In this document: positions 1 through 6,421 of the stretch, in pieces
Position numbering within the stretch: position 1 is the first letter of the stretch
How the letters are laid out: every line of letters begins with the position of its first letter
Origin: an uncultured Prochlorococcus sp.
Lineage (GTDB): Bacteria; Cyanobacteriota; Cyanobacteriia; PCC-6307; Cyanobiaceae
Assembly: GCA_902572065.1 (NCBI GenBank)
Contig: CACGEL010000030.1
Location: 1-9,121, forward strand
Direction: 5' to 3'
DNA length: 9,121 bases
Notes under the pieces: generated by a model
Database searches by the model: none
What the model was told of the DNA's origin: nothing
What the model saw: the letters and a program-made list of their open reading frames with translations, nothing else
Program-made: the position numbers and the translations under genes

Positions 1-900
1 TCCAGTTATTAGGAATGGTTGTGCACTTGCTTGGTATTTCACATCAAATTTTAAAGGGTCCCTTAGTAACCACATATCTTGAAATGTAATTTGAGGAATT
101 ACAAGTAAAACTAAAATTACTGATGCTAAATGTTGACCGATAACAATTAATACGACAACCATTGCTAATTGAAAAATATCAATGAGACCAGCACTTATTC
201 GACTAGCATTTTTAATTCCAAATATTACAGGTAAAGAATTCAATCCTAGCTTTGAATCTCCTTCAACACTTTTGAAATCATTTATAACTGCTATACCTAG
301 ACCAGAAAGACTATATGCAAGAGTTAGTAATGCAGTAACAATTGTCAATTTACCAAATAAAGCTTGTCCGGCCCACCATGGAAGAGCTATATATGATGCT
401 CCTAAAGCATAATTTCCTAGCCAGCCATTTTGCTTCAATTTTAAAGGAGGAGCAGAATAAATATAGCTCACAAAAGAACCACCTAGAGCGAGAAGGAAGA
501 CAGACGGAAAACTATGTTTTGCATACAAATCTAATAAAAAAGAAACTACCAATCCAGAAAAAAGTAATACCCAAATCTGTGCTTTCACCTCCTTAATCGA
601 AATCTTGCCAGAGGGAATTGGTCTATTAGGTTCATTAATAGCATCAATCTCTCTATCAAAAAAATCATTAATAGTTTGGGTATAACCTGCCAGAAGTGGT
701 CCGCTCATAAACATGCATGCTAATGAGGCTAAAACGTTACTTATTGTCCACTCAAAGTTTCCGCTTGCGGCGGCTCCACAGATTACCCCCCATATTAAAG
801 GTATCCATGTGATTGGCTTCATTAATTGTATACGTAGTTTCCAAATACTAGAAGTCTCTGAAGCTCCTTTAATTCCTAATAATTGTTTTGGATCATTCAC
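1..900 (-). CDS. chlG: Chlorophyll synthase ChlG, C-terminus cut by window edge
   Basis: This is a polytopic thylakoid-membrane prenyltransferase of the UbiA superfamily. It esterifies (divinyl) chlorophyllide with phytyl or geranylgeranyl diphosphate, the last step of chlorophyll synthesis. Reading the minus strand from a GTG at 900 gives 300 codons with no stop before the edge. The family is usually a little over 310 residues, so only a short tail should be missing. Both Asp-rich diphosphate/Mg binding motifs are visible: NDFFDREID at residues 78-86, followed by NRPIPSG, and NDFKSVEGD at 207-215, followed by SKLGLNSLPV. A YIYSAPPLKLKQNGWLGN segment at 146-163 is typical of ChlG. The hydrophobic blocks between them fit about nine membrane spans. 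GTG is the first possible start, because the stop of the upstream PetP-like gene lies in the same frame 9 bases before it. A GAGAAAGG stretch inside the end of that gene could serve as ribosome site. It is probably co-transcribed with the PetP-like gene. Confidence 0.95.
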   Translation of the reverse strand, partial: MNDPKQLLGIKGASETSSIWKLRIQLMKPITWIPLIWGVICGAAASGNFEWTISNVLASLACMFMSGPLLAGYTQTINDFFDREIDAINEPNRPIPSGKISIKEVKAQIWVLLFSGLVVSFLLDLYAKHSFPSVFLLALGGSFVSYIYSAPPLKLKQNGWLGNYALGASYIALPWWAGQALFGKLTIVTALLTLAYSLSGLGIAVINDFKSVEGDSKLGLNSLPVIFGIKNASRISAGLIDIFQLAMVVVLIVIGQHLASVILVLLVIPQITFQDMWLLRDPLKFDVKYQASAQPFLITG

Positions 901-909
901 TTTAGATAT

Positions 910-1134
910 TTAACCTTTCTCAATTTCTTCAGGGAAAAACCAATTTTCTTCTCCATTTTGCAATCTAACTGTAATACCAATACCCCTACCATCAGTCATT
1001 TTATATCCAGTTGTTACAACTCTTGGGTTTGATGATATTTGATCAATTAGCTTTACAGGTAATCTATCTTTAACTTTGTTAATGTTAATTTTAACTTTAC
1101 TACCAATTTTGGGTAATAATTTTGTTTCGGCCAT
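910..1134 (-). CDS. petP: DUF2862 / PetP-like small protein
   Basis: This 74-residue soluble protein has no membrane segment or signal peptide. It matches the cyanobacterial DUF2862 pattern: an IGSKVKI opening at 10-16, KDRLP at 22-26, the core GYKMTDGRGIGITVRL at 43-58, and a terminal NWFFPEEIE at 64-72. In other cyanobacteria this family includes PetP, a small peripheral cytochrome b6f subunit with an SH3-like fold that affects complex stability and cyclic electron flow. That function is inferred here from family membership by eye. The ATG at 1134 is the natural start, and no strong Shine-Dalgarno site precedes it. It lies 9 bp upstream of chlG on the same strand, so the pair is probably one transcript. 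A fair promoter candidate lies in the 59-bp spacer shared with hisF. A DUF2862 paralogue with another role cannot be excluded. Confidence 0.8.
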   Translation of the reverse strand: MAETKLLPKIGSKVKININKVKDRLPVKLIDQISSNPRVVTTGYKMTDGRGIGITVRLQNGEENWFFPEEIEKG

Positions 1135-1153
1135 AAGAGGTAAAATGGAAGCT

Positions 1154-1182
1154 ATTATCCAAGATTAACAGCCTTTGGACAA
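1154..1182 (-). promoter_or_regulatory. Candidate sigma-70 promoter for the petP-like/chlG pair
   Basis: On the minus strand, TTGTCC (1182-1177) is separated by exactly 17 bases from GATAAT (1159-1154), close to the -35/-10 consensus and spacing. The -10 ends 19 bases before the ATG at 1134, implying a very short leader, which fits the missing Shine-Dalgarno site. On the opposite strand the same spot reads TATTAT (1153-1158) and could be a -10 for hisF, though no -35 is visible at the right distance. This is a pattern match in AT-rich DNA only. Confidence 0.45.
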
Positions 1183-1193
1183 TTTTTTTAAAA

Positions 1194-2006
1194 ATGGTAG
1201 CTCTTCGTTTAATTCCTTGTTTAGATGTAGCCAATGGTAGGGTAGTTAAAGGTGTTAATTTTGTAAACCTTAGAGACTCTGGTGATCCTGTTGAATTGGC
1301 TTGTCGATACTCAGAGGCAGGGGCTGATGAATTAGTATTTTTAGATATTAGAGCTAGTGTGGAAAATAGAAAAACATTAGTTGATCTTGTCTCTCGAACT
1401 GCAAAATCAGTAAAAATCCCTTTTACTGTTGGTGGTGGAATAAATTCAATTATCTCAATTAATGATCTTTTAAGAGCAGGCGCAGATAAAGTAAGTTTGA
1501 ATTCTTCTGCAGTTAAGAATCCAGATATAATTTCCCAAAGCTCTGAAATTTTTGGATCACAATGTATTGTGATTGCTATTGATGCTAGAAAAAAAATTAA
1601 TAAATCTAACGAATGGGAAGTTTATGTTAAAGGAGGAAGAGATAATACTGGATTAGATGTAATAAGTTGGGCAAAAAGAGTTGAAGCCTTAGGTGCTGGA
1701 GAAATTCTATTGACTTCAATGGATGGCGATGGGACACAAAATGGATATGACTTAATGTTGACTCAAACTGTTGCTGATGCAGTTAATATTCCTGTAATCG
1801 CTTCTGGAGGGGCGGGCTCCGTAGAAGATATTTATGATGTATTTAATGAAGGTAAAGCCTCGGCAGCTCTTTTGGCATCCTTACTTCATGACAATAAACT
1901 AACTATAGAAGAAATAAAATCTTTTCTTCTTAAGAAGAAACTACCAATAAGACCTAATGAAAAAAATGATAATTTACCATTAATCAAAAAAATTAATAAT
2001 ATTTAA
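1194..2006 (+). CDS. hisF: Imidazole glycerol phosphate synthase cyclase subunit HisF
   Basis: This is the cyclase half of the HisF/HisH imidazole glycerol phosphate synthase. It converts PRFAR plus ammonia from HisH to imidazole glycerol phosphate (histidine pathway) and AICAR (returned to purines) in the cytoplasm. It is a full (beta/alpha)8 barrel. The general acid/base aspartates fall at the canonical positions: D11 in [16 protein letters not shown] and D130 in IVIAIDARK. Phosphate-binding loops are visible at VGGGI (79-83) and ASGGAGS (203-209), with [15 protein letters not shown] at 172-186. The barrel should end near LPIRP (250-254). The protein then runs on for about 16 extra Lys/Asn-rich residues to 270, compared with about 253-258 usual for the family. 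The ATG at 1194 begins the standard [11 protein letters not shown] start. No clear Shine-Dalgarno site is present. menG follows after 2 bp. Confidence 0.96.
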   Translation: MVALRLIPCLDVANGRVVKGVNFVNLRDSGDPVELACRYSEAGADELVFLDIRASVENRKTLVDLVSRTAKSVKIPFTVGGGINSIISINDLLRAGADKVSLNSSAVKNPDIISQSSEIFGSQCIVIAIDARKKINKSNEWEVYVKGGRDNTGLDVISWAKRVEALGAGEILLTSMDGDGTQNGYDLMLTQTVADAVNIPVIASGGAGSVEDIYDVFNEGKASAALLASLLHDNKLTIEEIKSFLLKKKLPIRPNEKNDNLPLIKKINNI

Positions 2007-2008
2007 TT

Positions 2009-2710
2009 ATGAGATATAAAAAAATTAATGAAGTCAAAACTATTTTTAATAAAGTTTCCTGTAATTATGACTTTCTAAATAGTTTACTAAGTTTGGGATT
2101 ACACAAATCTTGGAAAAATAAATTAGTTGATTTATTAAAACCAATTGATGGAGAAAATTGGGCTGATTTATGTTGTGGAACTGGAGACTTATCATTTTTA
2201 ATTTTTAAGAAAGTTAGGCCCAGTGGAACTGTTACTGGGATAGATAATGCAAAAGAAATTTTAAATGTTGCAAGGAAAAGGTCGGCATCGATTAAAGAAA
2301 AAGGTTTATATTGGGAGATGCAAGATATTTTAGAAATAGATGAAAATTTGAAAATTTATGATGGAATATGTATGTCTTATGGTTTAAGAAATCTAGTGAA
2401 TGTTGAAGAGGGACTAAAAAAAGTATTTAATCTTTTAAGTGATCAAGGGCGAGCTGGATTTCTAGACTTTAATCATTCCAAATTGAATTCAATAGCTTAT
2501 ATATTTCAAAAAATATATTTAAGATTTGTTGTAGTACCCATTTCAAGATTTTTTAAATTAAGTAAAGAATATTCTTATATAGAAAAAAGTATAAAAAATT
2601 TCCCAGAGGGAAATAAACTAATGCTAATAGCAAAGGGTGTAGGTTTTAAGAAAGTTGAATATCGGACTATTTTTTGCAATCAAATGGGAATATTAATATT
2701 AGAAAAATAA
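2009..2710 (+). CDS. menG: MenG/UbiE-type quinone C-methyltransferase
   Basis: This is a SAM-dependent methyltransferase of the UbiE/MenG family, 233 residues (typical length). In cyanobacteria the member of this family methylates demethylphylloquinone in the last step of phylloquinone (vitamin K1) synthesis for photosystem I, so menG is preferred to ubiE. That assignment rests on taxonomy rather than on a diagnostic residue. Visible motifs are an N-terminal YDFLNSLLSLGLHKSWKNK at 20-38, SAM motif I DLCCGTGDLS at 53-62, the acidic end of strand two GID at 77-79, the family block MSYGLRNL at 122-129, LLSDQGRAGFLDF at 142-154, and the C-terminal NFPEGNKL...GVGF module at 197-213. The ATG lies 2 bp after the hisF stop, implying transcription and perhaps coupled translation with hisF. 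It faces the DUF721 gene with only 9 bp between the stops. Confidence 0.92.
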   Translation: MRYKKINEVKTIFNKVSCNYDFLNSLLSLGLHKSWKNKLVDLLKPIDGENWADLCCGTGDLSFLIFKKVRPSGTVTGIDNAKEILNVARKRSASIKEKGLYWEMQDILEIDENLKIYDGICMSYGLRNLVNVEEGLKKVFNLLSDQGRAGFLDFNHSKLNSIAYIFQKIYLRFVVVPISRFFKLSKEYSYIEKSIKNFPEGNKLMLIAKGVGFKKVEYRTIFCNQMGILILEK

Positions 2711-2719
2711 AAAATTTTC

Positions 2720-3202
2720 TTAAACATTTTTTCTCCAACAAAAAGTACATTTTCCCCATCTTGATATTTCACCTTTTGGCGCAGGGCTATTACAGATTTT
2801 ACAAATAATCATATTATTATTCTTAATTCTACTTGGATGATTTTCCCAAACTTTTTTTGCATTATACTCTTGTTTACCTAAGATTTTGAATTCATAATTT
2901 TGTACTATTTTTATTTCATTTAAATTTACTCCAAATTTGCAGATAGTCTCTTTTAATCTGTGTTTGTTATATATCAATGCCTGCCGCCACTGAGGATGAT
3001 TTACAGCAATAGTGAGTGTTTTTTGTTCAATTTTTAATGGTTTACATGCCCTACATAATTCTGAACCAATTAATTTCTCCCAGTTTTCATTTAGTTGTGA
3101 TAGTTTATCTAAGTCTTCCCATGATTTCTTGAAATCATTAAGGCAATTACGCATTGAATGTGGATATCTTTTATTCAATATTGGTAAATATTTTTTATTC
3201 AA
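2720..3202 (-). CDS. DUF721 (DciA-like) protein with C-terminal four-Cys zinc-ribbon-like motif
   Basis: This 160-residue soluble protein has two parts. Residues about 18-105 resemble DUF721: W41-EKLIG, then LKIEQKTLTIAVNHPQWRQAL at about 56-76 and a predicted helix after it. DUF721 includes DciA, the ancestral loader of the replicative helicase DnaB. The C-terminal part carries C134-x2-C137 and C152-x2-C155, spaced like a zinc ribbon, inside a conserved-looking HPSR...APKGEISRWGKCTFC block. A replication role is therefore possible but inferred. The first available start is TTG at 3202, with an in-frame TAA 15 bases upstream. An ATG at 3154 (residue 17) is the alternative. I prefer the longer form because the PHS-x-x-x-C-L stretch spanning the ATG looks like part of the conserved N-terminus, but this is uncertain. 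It diverges from birA across 76 bp. Confidence 0.78.
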   Translation of the reverse strand: MNKKYLPILNKRYPHSMRNCLNDFKKSWEDLDKLSQLNENWEKLIGSELCRACKPLKIEQKTLTIAVNHPQWRQALIYNKHRLKETICKFGVNLNEIKIVQNYEFKILGKQEYNAKKVWENHPSRIKNNNMIICKICNSPAPKGEISRWGKCTFCWRKNV

Positions 3203-3237
3203 TTTGTATAAATTAAGTTAATGGATCTAGGATAATT

Positions 3238-3264
3238 AAATCTTATAAAGATTTCATTTTTTTT
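3238..3264 (+). repeat. AT-rich inverted repeat plus T-run in the DUF721/birA spacer
   Basis: AAATCTT (3238-3244) and AAGATTT (3248-3254) form a perfect 7-bp inverted repeat with a 3-base loop. C, A and then an eight-T run at 3257-3264 follow. The shape is like a weak intrinsic terminator on the plus strand, but it sits just upstream of birA. Its centre also reads as TATA-like on both strands (TATAAA plus, TATAAG minus), so a promoter or operator is equally possible. In DNA this AT-rich it may be fortuitous. Confidence 0.3.
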
Positions 3265-3278
3265 AATATTAACAATTT

Positions 3279-4028
3279 GTGAAAGTTTTAGGATCTGTTG
3301 CTAAGACAGCATATTATTACAAAAAAATCCAAGGCTACTGCCCACATTGGAAACTTAAATACAAATTAAAATGTAGAAGCACTGAATATGAATTAACAAA
3401 TTGGCTTAAAGATTCTCAAATTAAAAGATATAAACCAATAGCAATAGTTGCTAAAGAGCAATTATCAGGGATAGGTCAAAATTCTAGACTATGGTTTTCT
3501 CCTAAAGGAGGAATTTGGCTAAGTGCAGCTTATCCAATATTCTCCTCAGAATTTCGAAGTGAGACCTTGAGTCTTTCATTCGCAATTAAGTTATGTGAAA
3601 TGTTGAATAAGGAATCTATAAAAGTTGATTTGAAATGGCCAAATGATATTTTTTTTGATTCAAAAAAGTTAATTGGATTCTTACCCAGAGTGATAACAAG
3701 AGGGAAAGAAATTATTTATGTAAGGATAGGTCTTGGCATGAATTTTTTAAATAAAACTCCATTAGAGGGAATTGCTTTATCTGAGATTCTTAACACTAAA
3801 AATATATGTGAATATTATTGGACTGCAAAAATTCTCAAAACTATTCATGAGTCAGTCGAATGCAATGATAGAAAAGAATATATTATTGAAAGAGCAAATA
3901 AATTCCTTACAAAAAAACATTTACCTAGAGGTTATAACTTCAAAGATTGGAAAATAAAAGATATAGATAATAATGGTAATTTGAGAATTTTTAATGAAAC
4001 AAAAGAAAAAATATTAAAGAGGTTTTAA
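3279..4028 (+). CDS. birA: Biotin--[acetyl-CoA-carboxylase] ligase, catalytic domain only
   Basis: This cytoplasmic enzyme activates biotin as biotinyl-5'-AMP and transfers it to the biotin carboxyl carrier protein of acetyl-CoA carboxylase. Its 249 residues contain no N-terminal helix-turn-helix, so it is a monofunctional ligase that should not act as a biotin repressor. Landmarks are the substrate loop start RSTE at 33-36 (usually STN), the adenylate loop GIGQNSRLW at 64-72, KGGIWLS at 76-82, the hallmark KWPND at 119-123, the presumed active lysine K130 in DSKKLIGFL, RIGLGMNF at 149-156, and a short C-terminal domain from about 217. The loop departs from the common GRGRxGRxW pattern, with Ile and Gln at the first two Arg positions. 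The start is GTG at 3279, and an in-frame TAA ends only 6 bases upstream, so no longer form is possible. It is convergent with the ABC ATPase gene, 2 bp between the stops. Confidence 0.88.
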   Translation: MKVLGSVAKTAYYYKKIQGYCPHWKLKYKLKCRSTEYELTNWLKDSQIKRYKPIAIVAKEQLSGIGQNSRLWFSPKGGIWLSAAYPIFSSEFRSETLSLSFAIKLCEMLNKESIKVDLKWPNDIFFDSKKLIGFLPRVITRGKEIIYVRIGLGMNFLNKTPLEGIALSEILNTKNICEYYWTAKILKTIHESVECNDRKEYIIERANKFLTKKHLPRGYNFKDWKIKDIDNNGNLRIFNETKEKILKRF

Positions 4029-4030
4029 AC

Positions 4031-4717
4031 TTATTTGATTTTTAATTCAACTATTTTCCCATCTTTAAACCTTGCTATTTTTTTTGCTCGGCTGGCGACT
4101 TCATCTTCGTGAGTAACTAAAACTATAGTAATACCAGATTGATGGAGTTTATCAAAAAGGTCTAATACATCTTCTGTTGTCTTTGAATCTAAAGCTCCAG
4201 TTGGTTCGTCGGCTAACAAAAGTGCAGGGTTATTTATAATTGCTCTTGCAATTGCGACACGTTGTTGTTGACCTCCCGATAATTGATTAGGACGATTATT
4301 AATTCTGTCAGAAAGCCCAACTTTGTCTAATGCATCTTTTGCTCTTTCTTCTCTTTCCAAAGGATTTATGCCAGCATAAATCATTGGTAAAAGAACATTC
4401 TCTAGTGCTGTAGAGTCTGAAAGAAGGTGGAATTGTTGGAAAACGAATCCTAGTTTTTGGTTGCGTAACTCTGCTAATTCATCATCAGATAAATTTTCAA
4501 CCGCAGTCCCATTTAATTTATAAATACCTTTAGATGGCCTATCTAGGCAGCCAATAATATTCATTGCAGTACTTTTACCTGAACCACTTGCACCCATAAC
4601 AGCCAAATAATCTCCTTTATAAATTTCTAAATTTACGTTGTCTAAGGCTTTTACAATAAGATCATCTTTGCCATAAGTTTTGGAAACTTTTTCTAAGGTC
4701 GCAACTTTTTTAGCCAT
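4031..4717 (-). CDS. ABC transporter ATP-binding protein, MacB/LolD/DevA type
   Basis: This is a stand-alone nucleotide-binding subunit of 228 residues. Motifs occur in order: Walker A GASGSGKST (42-50), Q-loop FQQF (93-96), signature LSGGQQQR (146-153), Walker B LLLADEP (166-172), D-loop GALD (174-177) and H-loop H203 in LVTHEDE. The sequence style, including NIIGCLDRPSKG and an insert-free length near 225, is that of the MacB/LolD/DevA group. These ATPases pair with FtsX-like permeases, typically to extrude lipids, lipoproteins, peptides or glycolipids, or to act in mechanotransmission. No permease or membrane-fusion partner lies in this window, so the substrate is unknown. It begins 15 bp after the ndhB stop on the same strand and is likely co-transcribed with ndhB. 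No good ribosome site is visible before the ATG. Confidence 0.92.
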   Translation of the reverse strand: MAKKVATLEKVSKTYGKDDLIVKALDNVNLEIYKGDYLAVMGASGSGKSTAMNIIGCLDRPSKGIYKLNGTAVENLSDDELAELRNQKLGFVFQQFHLLSDSTALENVLLPMIYAGINPLEREERAKDALDKVGLSDRINNRPNQLSGGQQQRVAIARAIINNPALLLADEPTGALDSKTTEDVLDLFDKLHQSGITIVLVTHEDEVASRAKKIARFKDGKIVELKIK

Positions 4718-4732
4718 TTATGAATACTTTTT

Positions 4733-6253
4733 TTAAAGTGTATTATTTGTGACAGCTAATATATTCTGCAAAAAAGGAGTTTCTGATACTGCTGAATTAG
4801 CAAGTTTGAAAAGAGGGTTAGAAAGTATTCCTCCTAAAGCTGTCACCGCTATACAAGTATATAAAGCAATTCTTAAAGGAGGTAATCCAACGATTCCCCA
4901 GTTAATCTCAGGATATGACTTTACTATCTCAGAAGCTTCTTGGGGTTCTTTTACTACCATCATTTTTATAACAGAGATGTAATAATAAATTGAAATTACT
5001 GAAGTTACTAATCCAACCACTACTAGTAGATATTGATGATTAGCCCACCCTGCAAAAAACAAATATATTTTTCCGAAAAAACCCAACATAGGCGGCAGCC
5101 CCCCAAGTGAAAGAAGACATAGGCTTAGACCCAAAGTAATTAATGGATCTTTTTGATAGAGGCCTGAATAATCTGTAATCCTATCTGATCCAGTTCTGAG
5201 AGAAAAAAGTATTACACATGAAAAAGCTCCTAGATTCATAAACAAGTATGCAGCTAAATATAAAACGGCTGATGATAGACCATCTTGCGTTCCAGATACA
5301 ATGCCAATCATTACAAATCCTGCTTGACCAATTGAACTGTAAGCTAACATTCTTTTCATTGACGTTTGGGCCAATGCAACAATATTTCCTAATGCCATAC
5401 TTAAGATCGCTAGGATAGTGAATAATAATTTCCATTGATCATCGTAAGAAGAAAAAGTAGTGCTTAGAATTCTTATTGCGAAAGCAAATCCAGCAGTTTT
5501 TGATCCCACAGATAAAAAAGCTACTACTGGTGTGGGGGACCCTTCATAAACATCAGGTGTCCACTGATGAAATGGAACTGCAGCAATCTTAAAAGCAACA
5601 GTTGATAAGACAAATACTAGTGATAAAGATGTTATAAATGATGGTTTATTTATTATCTCTGCCCCAATTGTTGATAAGTTTGTGGATCCACTTAGACCAT
5701 AAAGGAAAGAGGAACCATATAGATAAACTGCAGCCGCAGCTGATCCAACGAGTAGATATTTTAAAGCAGCCTCAGAGCTCCTAGGGTCTCTCTTGAGATA
5801 ACCAGAAAGTAAATAACTGGCTACTGATAAAGTCTCTAAAGATATAAATACACTAACAAGGTCAGTGGATCCACACAAAAGCATGGCTCCTAAATTTGCC
5901 GATAAAACTATTGCAGCGAATTCACCGATTGGACTCCCACTCTGTTCTGTGTAACGCCAACTAATGAGCAAGGAAATCAGAGTTGATAGTGCAATAATTG
6001 ATCTAAAGGCAATAGATAAATTATCTGAATTAAAAGAGCCAAGAAATGCATTATTAACTGGGTTACTCCACTGTAAAGCGAGACTTATAAGAGAACTACC
6101 TAATGAAATGTAACAAATTACTGGTGCCCACCTTGAGGCAGTCTTTTCGCCAGTTAAATCGACAAGAAGAGTGCCAATAATACCAAGCAAAATGAAAGCT
6201 TCTGGAATAATTGCTTGAGCATTTAAATTAATTGTAAAGATTTCGTCGGGCAC
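4733..6253 (-). CDS. ndhB: NAD(P)H-quinone oxidoreductase subunit 2 (NdhB)
   Basis: This is an antiporter-like membrane subunit of the cyanobacterial NDH-1 complex in the thylakoid. It contributes to proton pumping during respiration, photosystem I cyclic electron flow and NDH-based CO2 uptake. The 506 residues are mostly hydrophobic, consistent with the roughly 14 membrane spans of the NuoN/NdhB family. Key features are E140 in [16 protein letters not shown] (134-149), K222 in [20 protein letters not shown] (219-238), K252 in VGSKTAGF, the [19 protein letters not shown] block at 299-317, and K395 in [15 protein letters not shown] (385-399). The start is GTG at 6253, directly preceded by an in-frame TAA, so it is the earliest possible start. 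No Shine-Dalgarno sequence is visible. It diverges from topA across a 168-bp spacer and is followed by the ABC ATPase gene. Confidence 0.97.
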   Translation of the reverse strand: MPDEIFTINLNAQAIIPEAFILLGIIGTLLVDLTGEKTASRWAPVICYISLGSSLISLALQWSNPVNNAFLGSFNSDNLSIAFRSIIALSTLISLLISWRYTEQSGSPIGEFAAIVLSANLGAMLLCGSTDLVSVFISLETLSVASYLLSGYLKRDPRSSEAALKYLLVGSAAAAVYLYGSSFLYGLSGSTNLSTIGAEIINKPSFITSLSLVFVLSTVAFKIAAVPFHQWTPDVYEGSPTPVVAFLSVGSKTAGFAFAIRILSTTFSSYDDQWKLLFTILAILSMALGNIVALAQTSMKRMLAYSSIGQAGFVMIGIVSGTQDGLSSAVLYLAAYLFMNLGAFSCVILFSLRTGSDRITDYSGLYQKDPLITLGLSLCLLSLGGLPPMLGFFGKIYLFFAGWANHQYLLVVVGLVTSVISIYYYISVIKMMVVKEPQEASEIVKSYPEINWGIVGLPPLRIALYTCIAVTALGGILSNPLFKLANSAVSETPFLQNILAVTNNTL

Positions 6254-6305
6254 TTAATTAAATTGAATGTTTGATTGTAAGGATGTAAGAGTTAATCTTA
6301 ACTTG

Positions 6306-6313
6306 ATTATAAT
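6306..6313. promoter_or_regulatory. Candidate two-way -10 element between ndhB and topA
   Basis: ATTATAAT reads TATAAT on both strands (plus 6308-6313, minus 6311-6306). It lies 52 bases from the ndhB start and 108 bases from the topA start, so it could serve ndhB with a leader of about 45 bases, topA with a longer one, or both. No convincing -35 box lies at 16-18 bases on either strand (minus strand TTTCAA at 6334-6329 is a poor match). This is inference from sequence alone in AT-rich DNA. Confidence 0.35.
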
Positions 6314-6328
6314 TTGTGGGTATGATTT

Positions 6329-6366
6329 TTGAAAATCTCTAGCAATATTGCTAGAAAGAGTTTCAA
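6329..6366. repeat. Extended dyad in the ndhB/topA spacer
   Basis: The core is a perfect 18-bp palindrome, TCTAGCAATATTGCTAGA (6338-6355). It is flanked by a second pair of perfect 6-bp arms, TTGAAA (6329-6334) and TTTCAA (6361-6366), with unpaired bases of 3 on the left and 5 on the right. It could be a dimeric-repressor operator, a supercoiling-sensitive cruciform next to topA, or an RNA hairpin. It does not match the cyanobacterial NtcA (GTA-N8-TAC), LexA or Fur patterns I know. The palindrome is directly readable, and its function is unknown. Confidence 0.6.
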
Positions 6367-6377
6367 TTAATCATAAT
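6348..6377 (+). promoter_or_regulatory. Candidate topA promoter overlapping the dyad
   Basis: TTGCTA (6348-6353) and CATAAT (6372-6377) are 18 bases apart on the plus strand and about 44 bases before the topA start. The -35 lies within the right half of the 18-bp palindrome, so a protein bound to the dyad would block it. The match is modest and the DNA AT-rich. The upstream TATAAT at 6308 is an alternative. Confidence 0.3.
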
Positions 6378-6421
6378 ATGCCTTAAAGGATTAAAAAACA
6401 CTAATTTTATTGAAATAGACC

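Noticed and set aside
182..913. Open frames on the plus strand at 182-412, 342-596 and 713-913
   Set aside because: They lie antisense to chlG, whose minus-strand reading gives continuous, motif-bearing protein; the plus-strand products resemble nothing.
2701..2720. AGAAAA...TTTTCT inverted repeat at the menG/DUF721 junction as a two-way terminator
   Set aside because: Only a 6-bp, mostly A:T stem with an 8-base loop; too weak to call as a terminator, though the convergent position fits.
3012..3221. Open frame on the plus strand opposite the DUF721 gene
   Set aside because: Antisense shadow of a gene with recognisable domain motifs; no own start signals.
3772..3957. Open frame in another frame within birA
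   Set aside because: Overlaps birA coding sequence in full and shows no family features.
4014..4031. TTAAA/TTTAA inverted repeat at the birA/ABC ATPase junction
   Set aside because: Five A:T pairs inside coding sequence; expected by chance at this base composition.
4749..5435. Open frames at 4749-4982 (plus) and 5181-5435 (minus) inside ndhB
   Set aside because: Shadows of the strongly conserved NdhB frame.
6291..6302. GTTAATCTTAAC small inverted repeat in the ndhB/topA spacer
   Set aside because: Short and AT-rich; not distinguishable from background, unlike the larger dyad nearby.
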